Shown here one piece after another: positions 30,944-37,753 of a stretch of 41,673 nt of DNA. A program made the position numbers and the translations under genes. Each line of letters starts with the position of its first letter. The first letter of the stretch is position 1. The notes under the pieces were generated by a model. The model saw nothing but the letters and a program-made list of their open reading frames with translations. It did not search any database and was not told the DNA's origin. Source of the DNA: Oscillospiraceae bacterium (GTDB lineage Bacteria; Bacillota; Clostridia; Oscillospirales; CAG-272); contig SVQN01000017.1 in assembly GCA_015065295.1 (NCBI GenBank), positions 1 through 41,673 of the forward strand, given 5' to 3'.

Positions 30944-32481
30944 ATTTTATAAAAAATTTGCAGGGATATAGGGGTGTCCTCCCACCTGCCGCGGGTGCTT
31001 TTGGGGCGGTTATATTTTATAATCGTTATAACACTTTTTAACATACTATTGATTTCTTTTGCGGGGGAATCCGGATTGCGGATAATATCAATACATTTTT
31101 GCATAGATGCGCAGAAAACAGAGTAGTCGTTTTCTGTTTTTTTATTGGATTCGATTTTTTCAATTTCGGCGGTTACATTTTTTATTCGTTCGTTTACTTC
31201 CGCACTTCGTTCCAAAAATACCTCTTCGGAGTATATACCGCGTTCGAGCAATTCAAACTGGCGTTTCTGCTGTTTTTGGAGTTCTGCGAGTTCCTTTTGA
31301 TAGATTTCGGCGGTAGGATCAGATGCAGCGGCATTAGAATTTTTTTCAATTTTCTGGCGGTATTCTTCGAGGGTGAATTGCATGGAACCGCAGATATGTT
31401 CCAGCAAGACGGAAAGGCGGACGGAACGTGTGGTACAATCAGCAGAGGCACAGAGGATGAATGGCTGGGAATCGTGATCGCCGAAACGGTAGGTCATGGA
31501 TTTTCCGCATACGCCGCATTTTACTAATCCTGCGAGCGGGTTGACGATATCATAATTTGCTCGGACAGCAGGGTGGGCGCGCGATCGACGGATTTCCTGT
31601 GCAAGAGCAAATGTTTCCTGTGTGATAATAGCCGGGTGACGTGCATCGGCGCAGATATAGTCCCCTTCTTCGGACAGTCTGCGGCGGGTGATGATTTTTC
31701 CATCGGAAAACTCTTTCGTTTCTTTTTGACGTTGCCATGTGATTTTTGATATATATAACGGATTGACGAGGATTCCTTTGACTGCGTAATTTGTCCAGCG
31801 GTCGGATTTTCGGGGTTTTACACCCAAGGTATTCAGACGTCTGGCGATTTCTGTAGGACCGGCGTGCTCCGGCCCGGTGTACAGTTCATAGATCAGCCGG
31901 ACGACGGCGGCTTCCTCTTCGCAGATTTCAAGGGTAGGACGTTTATCTACATACACACGGCGGTAGCCGTAGGGATCGCCGGAATAGATGTAGTTTCCTT
32001 CAAGTACACTCTGACGGCGGCCGCGTCCCATGATTTTTTTGATGTATTCAAGGTAGTCGTTGCCGTGCATGATTTCCATCTCAAAAAATTTCCGGTCATA
32101 CTCATCGGCGACGTTGTATGTGCGGATGGGCGTGACAATCAGGCAGCCGGTGTATCGGAAGAGGGCGGACAATTCTCCTACGTCGGACAAATCACCGCGG
32201 GAAAGACGTTGAAGGTCTACGCAGATCACGGCGTCGATTTCTTTGTTCTGGATCAGCCGGATGACGTACTGCATCACCGGACGGGACGCGATAGTCTCGC
32301 CGGACTGGACTTCACGGTAGATACGGTCGGCGGGAAGTTCGGCGTTGTAGGTGCGGAGGCAGTAGTCCTGGGTCAGGCGTTCGTGCTTGGCGAGGACGGC
32401 TTCGACAGTTTCCTCGCCGTCCGCGCGGGACTTGCGGAGGTACGCGACGATCCGGTGGAAGGGGGGCAGTTTTGTTTCCAT
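30940..32481 (-). CDS. Large serine integrase
   Basis: 513 residues from the ATG at 32481, chosen because AAAGGA lies just upstream. Resolvase domain at residues 10-150 with Ser18 (VAYLRKSR) as nucleophile, QSGETIASRP, then VICVDLQRLSRGD. The recombinase domain (DPYGYRRVYVDKRPTLEICE, GPTEIARRLNTLGVKPR) follows, then the zinc-ribbon domain (CGVCGKSMTYRFGD, CASADC) and a coiled coil of about 120 residues. It integrates the phage at an attB by strand exchange through a 5' phosphoserine. It is expressed leftward with the gene upstream at 32496, 14 bases away. Confidence 0.95.
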   Translation of the reverse strand: METKLPPFHRIVAYLRKSRADGEETVEAVLAKHERLTQDYCLRTYNAELPADRIYREVQSGETIASRPVMQYVIRLIQNKEIDAVICVDLQRLSRGDLSDVGELSALFRYTGCLIVTPIRTYNVADEYDRKFFEMEIMHGNDYLEYIKKIMGRGRRQSVLEGNYIYSGDPYGYRRVYVDKRPTLEICEEEAAVVRLIYELYTGPEHAGPTEIARRLNTLGVKPRKSDRWTNYAVKGILVNPLYISKITWQRQKETKEFSDGKIITRRRLSEEGDYICADARHPAIITQETFALAQEIRRSRAHPAVRANYDIVNPLAGLVKCGVCGKSMTYRFGDHDSQPFILCASADCTTRSVRLSVLLEHICGSMQFTLEEYRQKIEKNSNAAASDPTAEIYQKELAELQKQQKRQFELLERGIYSEEVFLERSAEVNERIKNVTAEIEKIESNKKTENDYSVFCASMQKCIDIIRNPDSPAKEINSMLKSVITIIKYNRPKSTRGRWEDTPISLQIFYKI

Positions 32482-32495
32482 GGGGATTCCTTTCG

Positions 32496-32954
32496 TTAGA
32501 GTAAGATTACGCCGAGGACAACCACGAGAACAACCACGAGGACCAGCACAAGCGCGAGCGAAATGAACAGCCATGTGATATACTTGTTCTTTCTGTCCAT
32601 CCGAACGCGATAGTCCTTGAGCTGTCCTTTCAGATCGCGCAGGTCATTTTCGAGACGGGAGATTTCGTCGTCTTTGTGGCGAATTTCGAGGTCATATAAT
32701 TCTGTGAGGTGGGCGACGTAGCTGTAATAATCTTCTTCGTCGATTTCGTCGTCTGTATCCGGGAGATCATCGGCGTTGATGTCGATGCCGAGTTCCTTGA
32801 AAAACTTCTGGGAAAACTCGGTCGGCCAGCGGTCGGTGGTTTCAAACTTCATGTAGCGGTAGTAGGTGCTGGGGGCGGTTTCGGTTTTTTCGATCATGCG
32901 ACTTGCCTTGATGTCCTTCTGTTTCATGATCGCGCGAACCTGCTGCATTTTCAT
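32496..32954 (-). CDS. HTH-like protein with coiled coil and C-terminal membrane anchor
   Basis: 152 residues, ribosome site CCGGAGGACTCCCCG. The N-terminus (AIMKQKDIKASRMIEKTETA followed by PSTYYRYMKFET) looks like a helix-turn-helix. Residues 60-80 are strongly acidic (DDLPDTDDEIDEEDYYS), residues 90-120 are coiled coil, and the last 27 residues are one hydrophobic segment (WLFISLALVLVLVVVLVVVL). A DNA-binding head tied to the membrane is unusual in a phage. It sits directly upstream of the integrase in one operon. Function unknown. Confidence 0.65.
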   Translation of the reverse strand: MKMQQVRAIMKQKDIKASRMIEKTETAPSTYYRYMKFETTDRWPTEFSQKFFKELGIDINADDLPDTDDEIDEEDYYSYVAHLTELYDLEIRHKDDEISRLENDLRDLKGQLKDYRVRMDRKNKYITWLFISLALVLVLVVVLVVVLGVILL

Positions 32955-33093
32955 TCGGGGAGTCCTCCGGATTTAATGTTGTTGGGAGAGAGTGAGAGTA
33001 TTTTGGGAGTTTTCTCACGGATTTTCACGGTTTTCCAAGGGGTGGGTGAGATTTACAACCAAAAAATGGTGGTGCAGTTCTGAATTTTAGCAC

Positions 33094-33123
33094 TTGTTTC
33101 CTACAGGAAAGGTGTGTTATAAT
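33094..33123 (+). promoter_or_regulatory. Promoter for the 37-aa gene, with operator-like palindrome
   Basis: TTGTTT (33094-33099), 18-base spacer, then TATAAT (33118-33123) with TG one base upstream (extended -10). Between them lies TTTCCTACAGGAAA, an inverted repeat with 6-bp arms, placed where a repressor would block polymerase. Confidence 0.6.
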
Positions 33124-33147
33124 AGCACCGAAATGTTTGATACCTAT

Positions 33148-33176
33148 AGTGTACAGCATTTCACAAGGACTATCAA
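33148..33176 (-). promoter_or_regulatory. Possible leftward promoter for the integrase operon
   Basis: Read on the minus strand, TTGATA (33171-33176) is followed after 17 bases by TACACT (33148-33153). The -10 is a weak match. It would give a leader of about 185 bases to the gene ending at 32954 and would face the rightward promoter at 33094-33123, so the two could interfere. Confidence 0.3.
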
Positions 33177-33240
33177 TTGACAATCCGCACAAAAAAGAGC
33201 GGAAAAATTTTTATTTTAAAATAATACAGGAGGTAACTTA

Positions 33241-33353
33241 TGACGAAGGCTGAAATGGTTAAGAGAATCATCGAAATGTTAAGAGGGTCCAGCTACGGTA
33301 CCGTACTGCTGATTTATAATTTTGCGATCGGAGTTACCTCCGCGACGAAGTAG
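33241..33353 (+). CDS. 37-aa monocistronic gene in the lysogeny module
   Basis: ATG at 33241 behind a perfect AGGAGGTAACTT site; stop TAG at 33351-33353. The peptide starts with an amphipathic helix (MTKAEMVKRIIEMLRGSS) and ends with a hydrophobic stretch (YGTVLLIYNFAIGVTSATK). It has its own promoter (33094-33123), a leader of about 110 bases and its own terminator (33371-33415), and is opposite to both neighbours. The start resembles small unassigned clostridial proteins beginning MTKxEMxxRIIEML. It could be a membrane-active peptide, a small regulator or an inhibitor; nothing proves one of these. Confidence 0.65.
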
Positions 33354-33370
33354 GGGGGATGACAAGAAGA

Positions 33371-33415
33371 AAACCGGAAGCGGGTCTCCGACGGGGAGAG
33401 GGCTTCCGGTTTTTT
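33371..33415. terminator. Bidirectional terminator
   Basis: AAACCGGAAGC (33371-33381) pairs perfectly with GCTTCCGGTTT (33402-33412), with an inner TCTCC/GGAGA stem and T-runs usable on both strands. It separates the 37-aa gene from the leftward surface-protein gene. Confidence 0.88.
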
Positions 33416-33432
33416 GATTTATGTAAACGGTA

Positions 33433-34377
33433 TCAATAACCGAGTTCAGTGACAGCATATACTGCCTGTGCGTTGGTGAATTTTTCATATTCAAGCTGGC
33501 GGATCAGTCCTTCACGGGAGAATGCCGAATAGTCAAGATATTCCTGCCCCCTGCGTACTGCCTGTTCAAACCAGTCTGCACCGCAATTGTCAGCTCCGTA
33601 AACCGCTTCTTTGTGGGTATATCCTTCATATTCAAGCTGATGAATCAGTCTCTCATAGGAGAATGCGGAATATTCCAGATAATCTTTAGCACGTTTGAGG
33701 GCATTTATCATTCCGATGGTGTTGGTATTTTCGGTATCGGCTTCAATATAGGAGGGAATTTCGGGAATATCATGTCTGCCGTCGTATTCGCGGATGGCAT
33801 TGAACGCATATTCCGCTTCGGCAGGGGTGAATTTCTGATAGTCTACCAGCCATTCATACGCATCTTCATACGTCCAAGAAGAACCGTGTTTTTTCAACGT
33901 CTTATATGCCTGTTCGCTCCAGTCCAATCCGCAGTTGTCAGCAGCATATACCGCTTCATCATGAGGATATCCGATACTTACGATAAACTCAATCAGAGAA
34001 GCACGGGACCACTCCCTCATATCCAGATAATCCTGTGTTCTTTCCAACGTGCGCTTCATTCCGTCTGTTACAACGGAAGGGGTATCATAACTGGGTGTTC
34101 CCTTGCTCACTGTCGCCATGTTCCGTGCGGCATCGTAGCCGACTTCCAAGCCGTAGGCTTCGGCCAGAGCACGGAGGGGAGCGTAGGTAGTGCCGTTGTA
34201 GATGAACGTCATGACATCGTTTCCGTTTGCGTCCTTCGGCTGGAATTCCGATCCGTTGACGAGGATTTTGACGGAGGGGTCTACGCTGATGGAGATCATG
34301 TTCCCGGCGGCGAAGGACGTGACAGCCAGGGCACACGCCGCACCGACGGTGAGAAGGGTTTTTGTGACTTTATTCAT
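33433..34377 (-). CDS. Secreted Ltp-repeat protein with copper-amine-oxidase stalk domain
   Basis: 314 residues from ATG 34377, chosen for the AAAGGA site and because it begins a signal peptide (MNKVTKTLLTVGAACALAVT, cleavage probably after SFA). Residues 25-85 match the copper-amine-oxidase N-terminal (stalk) domain (SVDPSVKILVNGSEF, NGTTYAPLRALAEAYGLEV). After a linker there are three Ltp-type units (ASLIEFIVSIGYPHDEAVYA; ERLIHQLEYEGYTHKEAVYG; EGLIRQLEYEKFTNAQAVYA), the domain of the phage TP-J34 Ltp protein, which blocks DNA entry of other phages. No convincing lipobox is present. Role as a superinfection exclusion factor is inferred. Confidence 0.82.
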   Translation of the reverse strand: MNKVTKTLLTVGAACALAVTSFAAGNMISISVDPSVKILVNGSEFQPKDANGNDVMTFIYNGTTYAPLRALAEAYGLEVGYDAARNMATVSKGTPSYDTPSVVTDGMKRTLERTQDYLDMREWSRASLIEFIVSIGYPHDEAVYAADNCGLDWSEQAYKTLKKHGSSWTYEDAYEWLVDYQKFTPAEAEYAFNAIREYDGRHDIPEIPSYIEADTENTNTIGMINALKRAKDYLEYSAFSYERLIHQLEYEGYTHKEAVYGADNCGADWFEQAVRRGQEYLDYSAFSREGLIRQLEYEKFTNAQAVYAVTELGY

Positions 34378-34410
34378 GAGAGGGTTTCCTTTCGTTTTGT
34401 TGATATATCC

Positions 34411-34439
34411 ATTATATCCCACATTCATTCAAAATACAA
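34411..34439 (-). promoter_or_regulatory. Promoter of the Ltp-type gene
   Basis: On the minus strand TTGTAT (34434-34439), 17 bases, then a perfect TATAAT (34411-34416). The start codon follows 33 bases after the -10. It lets the surface protein be made independently of the repressor transcript. Confidence 0.6.
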
Positions 34440-34451
34440 CACTATAGCGCA

Positions 34452-34486
34452 AAAAAGAGCAGGAAATTTTTAATCCTGCTCTTTTT
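34452..34486. terminator. Terminator at the repressor 3' end
   Basis: AAAAAGAGCAGGA (34452-34464) pairs over 13 bases with TCCTGCTCTTTTT (34474-34486). T-runs exist on both strands. The repressor stop codon lies inside the loop region. Confidence 0.85.
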
Positions 34487-34853
34487 CTTTGGGGGCGGCG
34501 AGGTCGTTTGCGAGTTTTTCGAGGACTTCCCATTCTTCGACGGACAGTTTGGAGAGGGCTGCAATCAGTCGTTTCTGGAAGGTATCCTCTTTGTCGGCGA
34601 GGGTGCGACCGACGAATTGGGCGATTTCTTCATCGCGGTTCAATGCGGCAATCATGTCACCTTCACCATTTACAAGCCACTGGGTATTAATTCCGAACTC
34701 ATTCACAATCATTTTAATGATTAGTTCACTGGGTTCAACTCGACCGTTTTCGATGTTGTTGATAACATCGCGGCTCACGCCTAAGACTTCCCCGAAGGCG
34801 GTTTGTGAGAGTTTGTGTGCCTTTCTTAACTCTTTGATGCGTTCTTTAATCAC
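34470..34853 (-). CDS. XRE-family phage repressor
   Basis: 127 residues from the GTG at 34853, behind GGAGGTGATGAC. The longer ATG at 34886 is ruled out because it lies upstream of the transcript start set by the perfect promoter at 34875-34903. Residues 2-60 are an HTH_3 domain (IKELRKAHKLSQTAFGEVLG, SRDVINNIENGRVEPSE). The rest is a helical oligomerisation part without a peptidase-type cleavage domain. It faces the early promoter, as in a lambda-like switch, and should repress it and itself. Confidence 0.88.
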   Translation of the reverse strand: MIKERIKELRKAHKLSQTAFGEVLGVSRDVINNIENGRVEPSELIIKMIVNEFGINTQWLVNGEGDMIAALNRDEEIAQFVGRTLADKEDTFQKRLIAALSKLSVEEWEVLEKLANDLAAPKEKEQD

Positions 34854-34874
34854 GTCATCACCTCCGTTAAAGTA

Positions 34875-34903
34875 ATTATAGCACACATTTTTGAGTATGT
34901 CAA
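34875..34903 (-). promoter_or_regulatory. Repressor promoter
   Basis: On the minus strand TTGACA (34898-34903), 17-base spacer, TATAAT (34875-34880): a perfect consensus promoter. The adjoining GTGTGC is shared with the early promoter and could be an operator half-site. Confidence 0.88.
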
Positions 34904-34937
34904 CACAAATTTGATAAAAATATTTTTTGGTAATGGG

Positions 34938-34966
34938 TTGACAAACTCAATGCAGTGTGCTATAAT
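34938..34966 (+). promoter_or_regulatory. Early (lytic) promoter
   Basis: TTGACA (34938-34943), 17-base spacer, TATAAT (34961-34966), a perfect consensus. It drives the rightward early genes from 35033 and starts back-to-back with the repressor promoter. Confidence 0.9.
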
Positions 34967-35010
34967 GAGCACGTAAGCACAAATGATATATTTTGTTGAG
35001 TAATAAGCAC
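34957..35010. promoter_or_regulatory. Repressor operator candidates
   Basis: GTGCTATAATGAGCAC (34957-34972) is an inverted repeat over the early -10 box. AGCAC recurs at 34976-34980 and 35006-35010, and AGCACACA occurs beside the repressor -10 (34880-34887). The repeated AGCAC half-site at both promoters is what a dimeric XRE repressor would bind. Confidence 0.55.
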
Positions 35011-35032
35011 AAAATCAAGGGAGGTGAGGGGG

Positions 35033-35236
35033 ATGAGGAGGAACGACATATCGTTCTGGAAGCGGCTGAAATGTCTGAAGCCAGTGCTGCGATATGTATT
35101 TTTCAATATACCGCCAGACAGGAGACCCACTAAGAAGTGCCCATGGTGCGGTGAGGAGACCTATTCGGACGAAAAAGCGAATTACTGTGTATGGTGCGCG
35201 AAACCGTTGCCGGAGGAATTCAGAAGAAAGAACTGA
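35033..35236 (+). CDS. Small zinc-ribbon protein, first early gene
   Basis: 67 residues from ATG 35033 (GGGAGGTGAGGGGG). Basic N-terminus (WKRLKCLKPVLRYVFFNIPP) and a C-terminal zinc ribbon (KKCPWCGEETYSDEKANYCV followed by WCAKPL). As the first product of the early promoter it may be a regulator. Its last 17 bases overlap the 3' end of the opposite-strand gene at 35220. Confidence 0.65.
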   Translation: MRRNDISFWKRLKCLKPVLRYVFFNIPPDRRPTKKCPWCGEETYSDEKANYCVWCAKPLPEEFRRKN

Positions 35237-35714
35237 GGATAGTTTTTATCTTTTCACATCCGTAGGCGGAAAGATACTGTTTTACAGCATCCGCGAAAAT
35301 ACCGCCTGCATGACCGAGCAGTTTTCTGAAGCGCACAGCGGCCAGTTCAGTGGCGGGAGTTTCGCAGATTGTATCAGGAAGGGATTCTTCGAGACGGTCG
35401 ATCAGATTTTGGTCCAGATCATCCTCTTCGCGGAGCATACGGATAAGCGAGAGGGCGGCCTTTTCCGTCCAAGGGTACGGATTTCCGCAATTGGGACAAT
35501 ATTTCGGAACCGGAGTGCTGCTGGAGATAAAAACGATGCTGTCGGACGGATCGTCCATTTCCGCTCCAGCAATCGGAGTATTACAGTTACTGCATGAGGT
35601 GATAACCTTTGCGCCGCATTCTTCGCAGAAATTGCGGTTGCAGAAGGTGCTGCTCAGGGTACTGGAGATCATATGTCCGTTTGTACAGACAGCGGCGACA
35701 TAGTATGATGCCAT
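35220..35714 (-). CDS. DUF2321 protein in reverse orientation
   Basis: 164 residues, ribosome site GAAGGAGGAACCCT. The N-terminal half has the DUF2321 pattern: VAAVCTNGHMISSTLS, FCEECGAKVITSCSNCNTPI, YCPNCGNPYPWTEKA, which are three zinc knuckles. The C-terminal half is helical (IDRLEESLPDTICETPATEL). DUF2321 has no proven function. It is the only leftward gene in the early region and can be expressed while the early promoter is off, so it looks like a moron, for example a lysogen trait or defence factor. Confidence 0.85.
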   Translation of the reverse strand: MASYYVAAVCTNGHMISSTLSSTFCNRNFCEECGAKVITSCSNCNTPIAGAEMDDPSDSIVFISSSTPVPKYCPNCGNPYPWTEKAALSLIRMLREEDDLDQNLIDRLEESLPDTICETPATELAAVRFRKLLGHAGGIFADAVKQYLSAYGCEKIKTILSSFF

Positions 35715-35806
35715 AGGGTTCCTCCTTCAAATGAAATTATGGTGATCTTATGGTAACACAAGCAGCAGAAAATAGCAAGAGAATTTATAAAACGGAGGTA
35801 TAGAAA

Positions 35807-35980
35807 ATGAAAGAACACGAACAGAAGGTCATCGAAGCGATGCTGGCGGCGGTCAGCGAAATGAATGAATTTGAAATGGGGTACTTCCTCGGTTACGCCG
35901 AAGCAAAGGCGCAGGAAGCCGAACGGAAGAAGTCCGCAGATGCGGACAAGGACGACGAAGAAAAGGGAGAGGGGGTGTGA
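35807..35980 (+). CDS. Small acidic early protein
   Basis: 57 residues, ribosome site ACGGAGGTATAGAAA. Helical (QKVIEAMLAAVSEMNEFEMG, GYAEAKAQEAERKK) with an acidic tail (DADKDDEEKGEGV). No family recognised. Confidence 0.6.
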   Translation: MKEHEQKVIEAMLAAVSEMNEFEMGYFLGYAEAKAQEAERKKSADADKDDEEKGEGV

Positions 35981-35987
35981 GAGGATA

Positions 35988-36155
35988 ATGCGGCGAACAA
36001 AAATTGATGAAGACATGGTCTTTCCTGCGGTAAGGGATACGTTCAAGAAGAAACGCTTCCGCGAAAGACACCCGGGAGTGTTTAATGCGCTGGTGGCTTT
36101 TATCGTAAGTCTTGCAACGTGTATTGTCCTGAATTATGTAGGATGGGGGGTGTGA
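35988..36155 (+). CDS. Small membrane protein
   Basis: 55 residues from ATG 35988. Basic N-terminal part (MRRTKIDEDMVFPAVRDTFK) and one C-terminal membrane segment (LVAFIVSLATCIVLNYVGW). Tail-anchored plan. Unknown role. Confidence 0.55.
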   Translation: MRRTKIDEDMVFPAVRDTFKKKRFRERHPGVFNALVAFIVSLATCIVLNYVGWGV

Positions 36156-36159
36156 GAGG

Positions 36160-36432
36160 ATGAAAGTTCTGATGAAAGGCATCACGCCGGACGGTACCAA
36201 AATCCAGATTGAAGACTGGAGTAAGGATTATCCGTCCTGCCATAAATATGGCGACCTTCTTGTGGCATATCCAAGGATCAGAGGACAGGCAGAACGGGTA
36301 CAGCTCGATACGGATGACTTTATGGGTGCTATGACAGCATTCAAACTTCTGGAATCCGGGGCGGTCAAAGTTGAAGAGTGCGCGTTCATGGGTATGCGGT
36401 GTGCAAGACCGGTTCCGCTGAGTGAATTATGA
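36160..36432 (+). CDS. Small unknown early protein
   Basis: 90 residues, ribosome site GTGAGAGG. Beta-rich start (MKVLMKGITPDGTKIQIEDW) and a Thr-Ala helix in the middle (DFMGAMTAFKLLES). No family recognised. Follows the membrane protein gene by four bases. Confidence 0.6.
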   Translation: MKVLMKGITPDGTKIQIEDWSKDYPSCHKYGDLLVAYPRIRGQAERVQLDTDDFMGAMTAFKLLESGAVKVEECAFMGMRCARPVPLSEL

Positions 36433-36448
36433 GGGGAGGTGAAGAAAA

Positions 36449-36769
36449 ATGGGGAAGCCAGTGATTATTGATTCGGATGTACTGCGGTATCTGGTGCAGG
36501 AGCATCTGGCTCTCGTGAAGGAGGTAGAGATCGAGGCGAAGGCTACGATCATCGCCTGTGAACACTGTGCATATCAGATCGAAAACTTCGCGGAATGCGA
36601 AACGGCGGGCGGCGTATGTGACAGCTGCAAGGTTCGCGGAACGTGTCCCTGCAACGGATGCGGCGGAGACTCCAAAAACTTCGAGTGGCGGGGTGTCGTA
36701 GAAGAGAACGAACCGGACGAAGAAGAAGTAACGGAGTTTATGAAGATGCTGATCGAAACAAAGGCATGA
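36449..36769 (+). CDS. Cys-rich (zinc-binding) early protein
   Basis: 106 residues, ribosome site GGGGAGGTGAAGAAAA. Helical start (VLRYLVQEHLALVKEVEIEA) then a dense Cys cluster (ACEHCAYQIENFAEC, GGVCDSCKVRGTCPCNGCGG) that could bind two zinc ions or a metal cluster, and an acidic helix at the end. Function unknown. A structured non-coding gap follows. Confidence 0.6.
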   Translation: MGKPVIIDSDVLRYLVQEHLALVKEVEIEAKATIIACEHCAYQIENFAECETAGGVCDSCKVRGTCPCNGCGGDSKNFEWRGVVEENEPDEEEVTEFMKMLIETKA

Positions 36770-36774
36770 TATGA

Positions 36775-36849
36775 AACGCGAACGCAGAGGGACGGGGGAT
36801 TTTCCCCCGGTAATGCGGGATTGACGGTTTCAACCCCGTCGGTCGCGTT
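36775..36849 (+). ncRNA. tRNA-sized structured element, candidate RNA
   Basis: 75 bases closed by a perfect 7-bp stem AACGCGA (36775-36781) with TCGCGTT (36843-36849). Inside are hairpin CGGGGG/CCCCCG with loop ATTTT (about 36793-36809) and hairpin GACGG/CCGTC with loop TTTCAACC (about 36823-36840). The size, closing stem and TTCAA loop recall a tRNA, but no proper anticodon arm can be drawn and two bases are left between the T-like arm and the acceptor-like stem. It may be a decayed tRNA, a regulatory leader RNA of the gene at 36877, or a protein-binding site. Confidence 0.4.
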
Positions 36850-36876
36850 AAATTAAAAAAATGGGAGGTATGGTTT

Positions 36877-37431
36877 ATGACCATTGATAAACTGGACGGA
36901 ATTCTCCGGAAGTTTGAAGACGTCCATCACCAGAAGCCGGAATACATCTGTCTGGCCGAGGATACCTATCAGGAAATCGCCCGACAATCCGGCAGACAGC
37001 TCCGGGCGGATGATGTGATGTATCTCCGGAACGTGCGTCTGAAAGCGGTTTATTTCCAGTCGCCGGCCGAAGTGATCTGCTGCGGTAAACGGTTCGAAGA
37101 GCGGTATCTGGTCACGCCGGGAGGGGATATCATCACCTCGGAAATGCGTCCGGACAGTGCGGCGGCTCTGCTGATCCGGATTGCGGAGGTGTACGCACAG
37201 TATCTGTTCCGGGCGGGGGATGTTATTCAAACGGACATTTCCGATGAAGAACGAGATGAACTCTATGACGAGATCACCGTCGTGGAAGCAAACTACGCGA
37301 ACCTCTGCACGATGTACGAGCTGGACGAAGGCGCGTTTATCGCCAAATACGGCAGGTACGGCTCACCGGATGTGGAGAACATGACAATCCAAATGGATGT
37401 GCTGATTCACGGAGGTACCGGAAATGGTTGA
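36877..37431 (+). CDS. Unknown early protein
   Basis: 184 residues, ribosome site GGGAGGTATGGTTT. Mixed alpha/beta; start MTIDKLDGILRKFEDVHHQK; the C-terminal third is acidic and helical (DISDEERDELYDEITVVEAN). Overlaps the following HTH gene by 8 bases. No family recognised. Confidence 0.6.
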   Translation: MTIDKLDGILRKFEDVHHQKPEYICLAEDTYQEIARQSGRQLRADDVMYLRNVRLKAVYFQSPAEVICCGKRFEERYLVTPGGDIITSEMRPDSAAALLIRIAEVYAQYLFRAGDVIQTDISDEERDELYDEITVVEANYANLCTMYELDEGAFIAKYGRYGSPDVENMTIQMDVLIHGGTGNG

Positions 37432-37696
37432 AGAAGTTCTGAGAATCCTGGAACACCGAGGGATCCAGCGGAAGGAGATGGCCGAGATGATCGGCATTTC
37501 CGAAGGATCGTTTTTGAATAAAGCGAACGGCTACAATGACTTCACGGTATCGGAGCTTGAGAAGATGTGTATCATCCTCGGCATCAAGTTTCAGCTGTTC
37601 CACACTCCGGGAGGGTGGGATATTGACGCATGGCGGGAGAGACGTGCCGCAGAGGCTGGAAGTTCCGGGCGGAAGGCACGGAAAGACTGTAAATAA
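37424..37696 (+). CDS. XRE-like HTH protein
   Basis: 90 residues. VLRILEHRGIQRKEMAEMIG and ISEGSFLNKANGYNDFTVSE form a helix-turn-helix of the XRE type; the tail is basic (RKARKDCK). It could be a second switch regulator (Cro- or CII-like) or a control of replication genes. Translation is coupled to the previous gene. Confidence 0.7.
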   Translation: MVEEVLRILEHRGIQRKEMAEMIGISEGSFLNKANGYNDFTVSELEKMCIILGIKFQLFHTPGGWDIDAWRERRAAEAGSSGRKARKDCK

Positions 37697-37753
37697 AAAC
37701 GGAAAGCCGGGTCTGTCCGGCGAATAGAATCTAGTGAAAGGAAGGTGCTTATC

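Noticed and set aside
31864..32499. 211-codon plus-strand frame opposite the integrase
   Set aside because: Mirror of the serine integrase coding strand; no ribosome site or domain.
33613..34473. 286-codon plus-strand frame opposite the Ltp-type gene
   Set aside because: Shadow frame; the minus strand has a signal peptide, known domains, promoter and ribosome site.
35094..35597. 167-codon plus-strand frame across the DUF2321 gene
   Set aside because: The minus strand carries a clear zinc-knuckle family with a strong ribosome site; the plus frame has none.
36772..36825. 17-codon frame (MKRERRGTGDFPPVMRD) in the gap before 36877
   Set aside because: No ribosome site, very short, and the segment is better explained by its stems.
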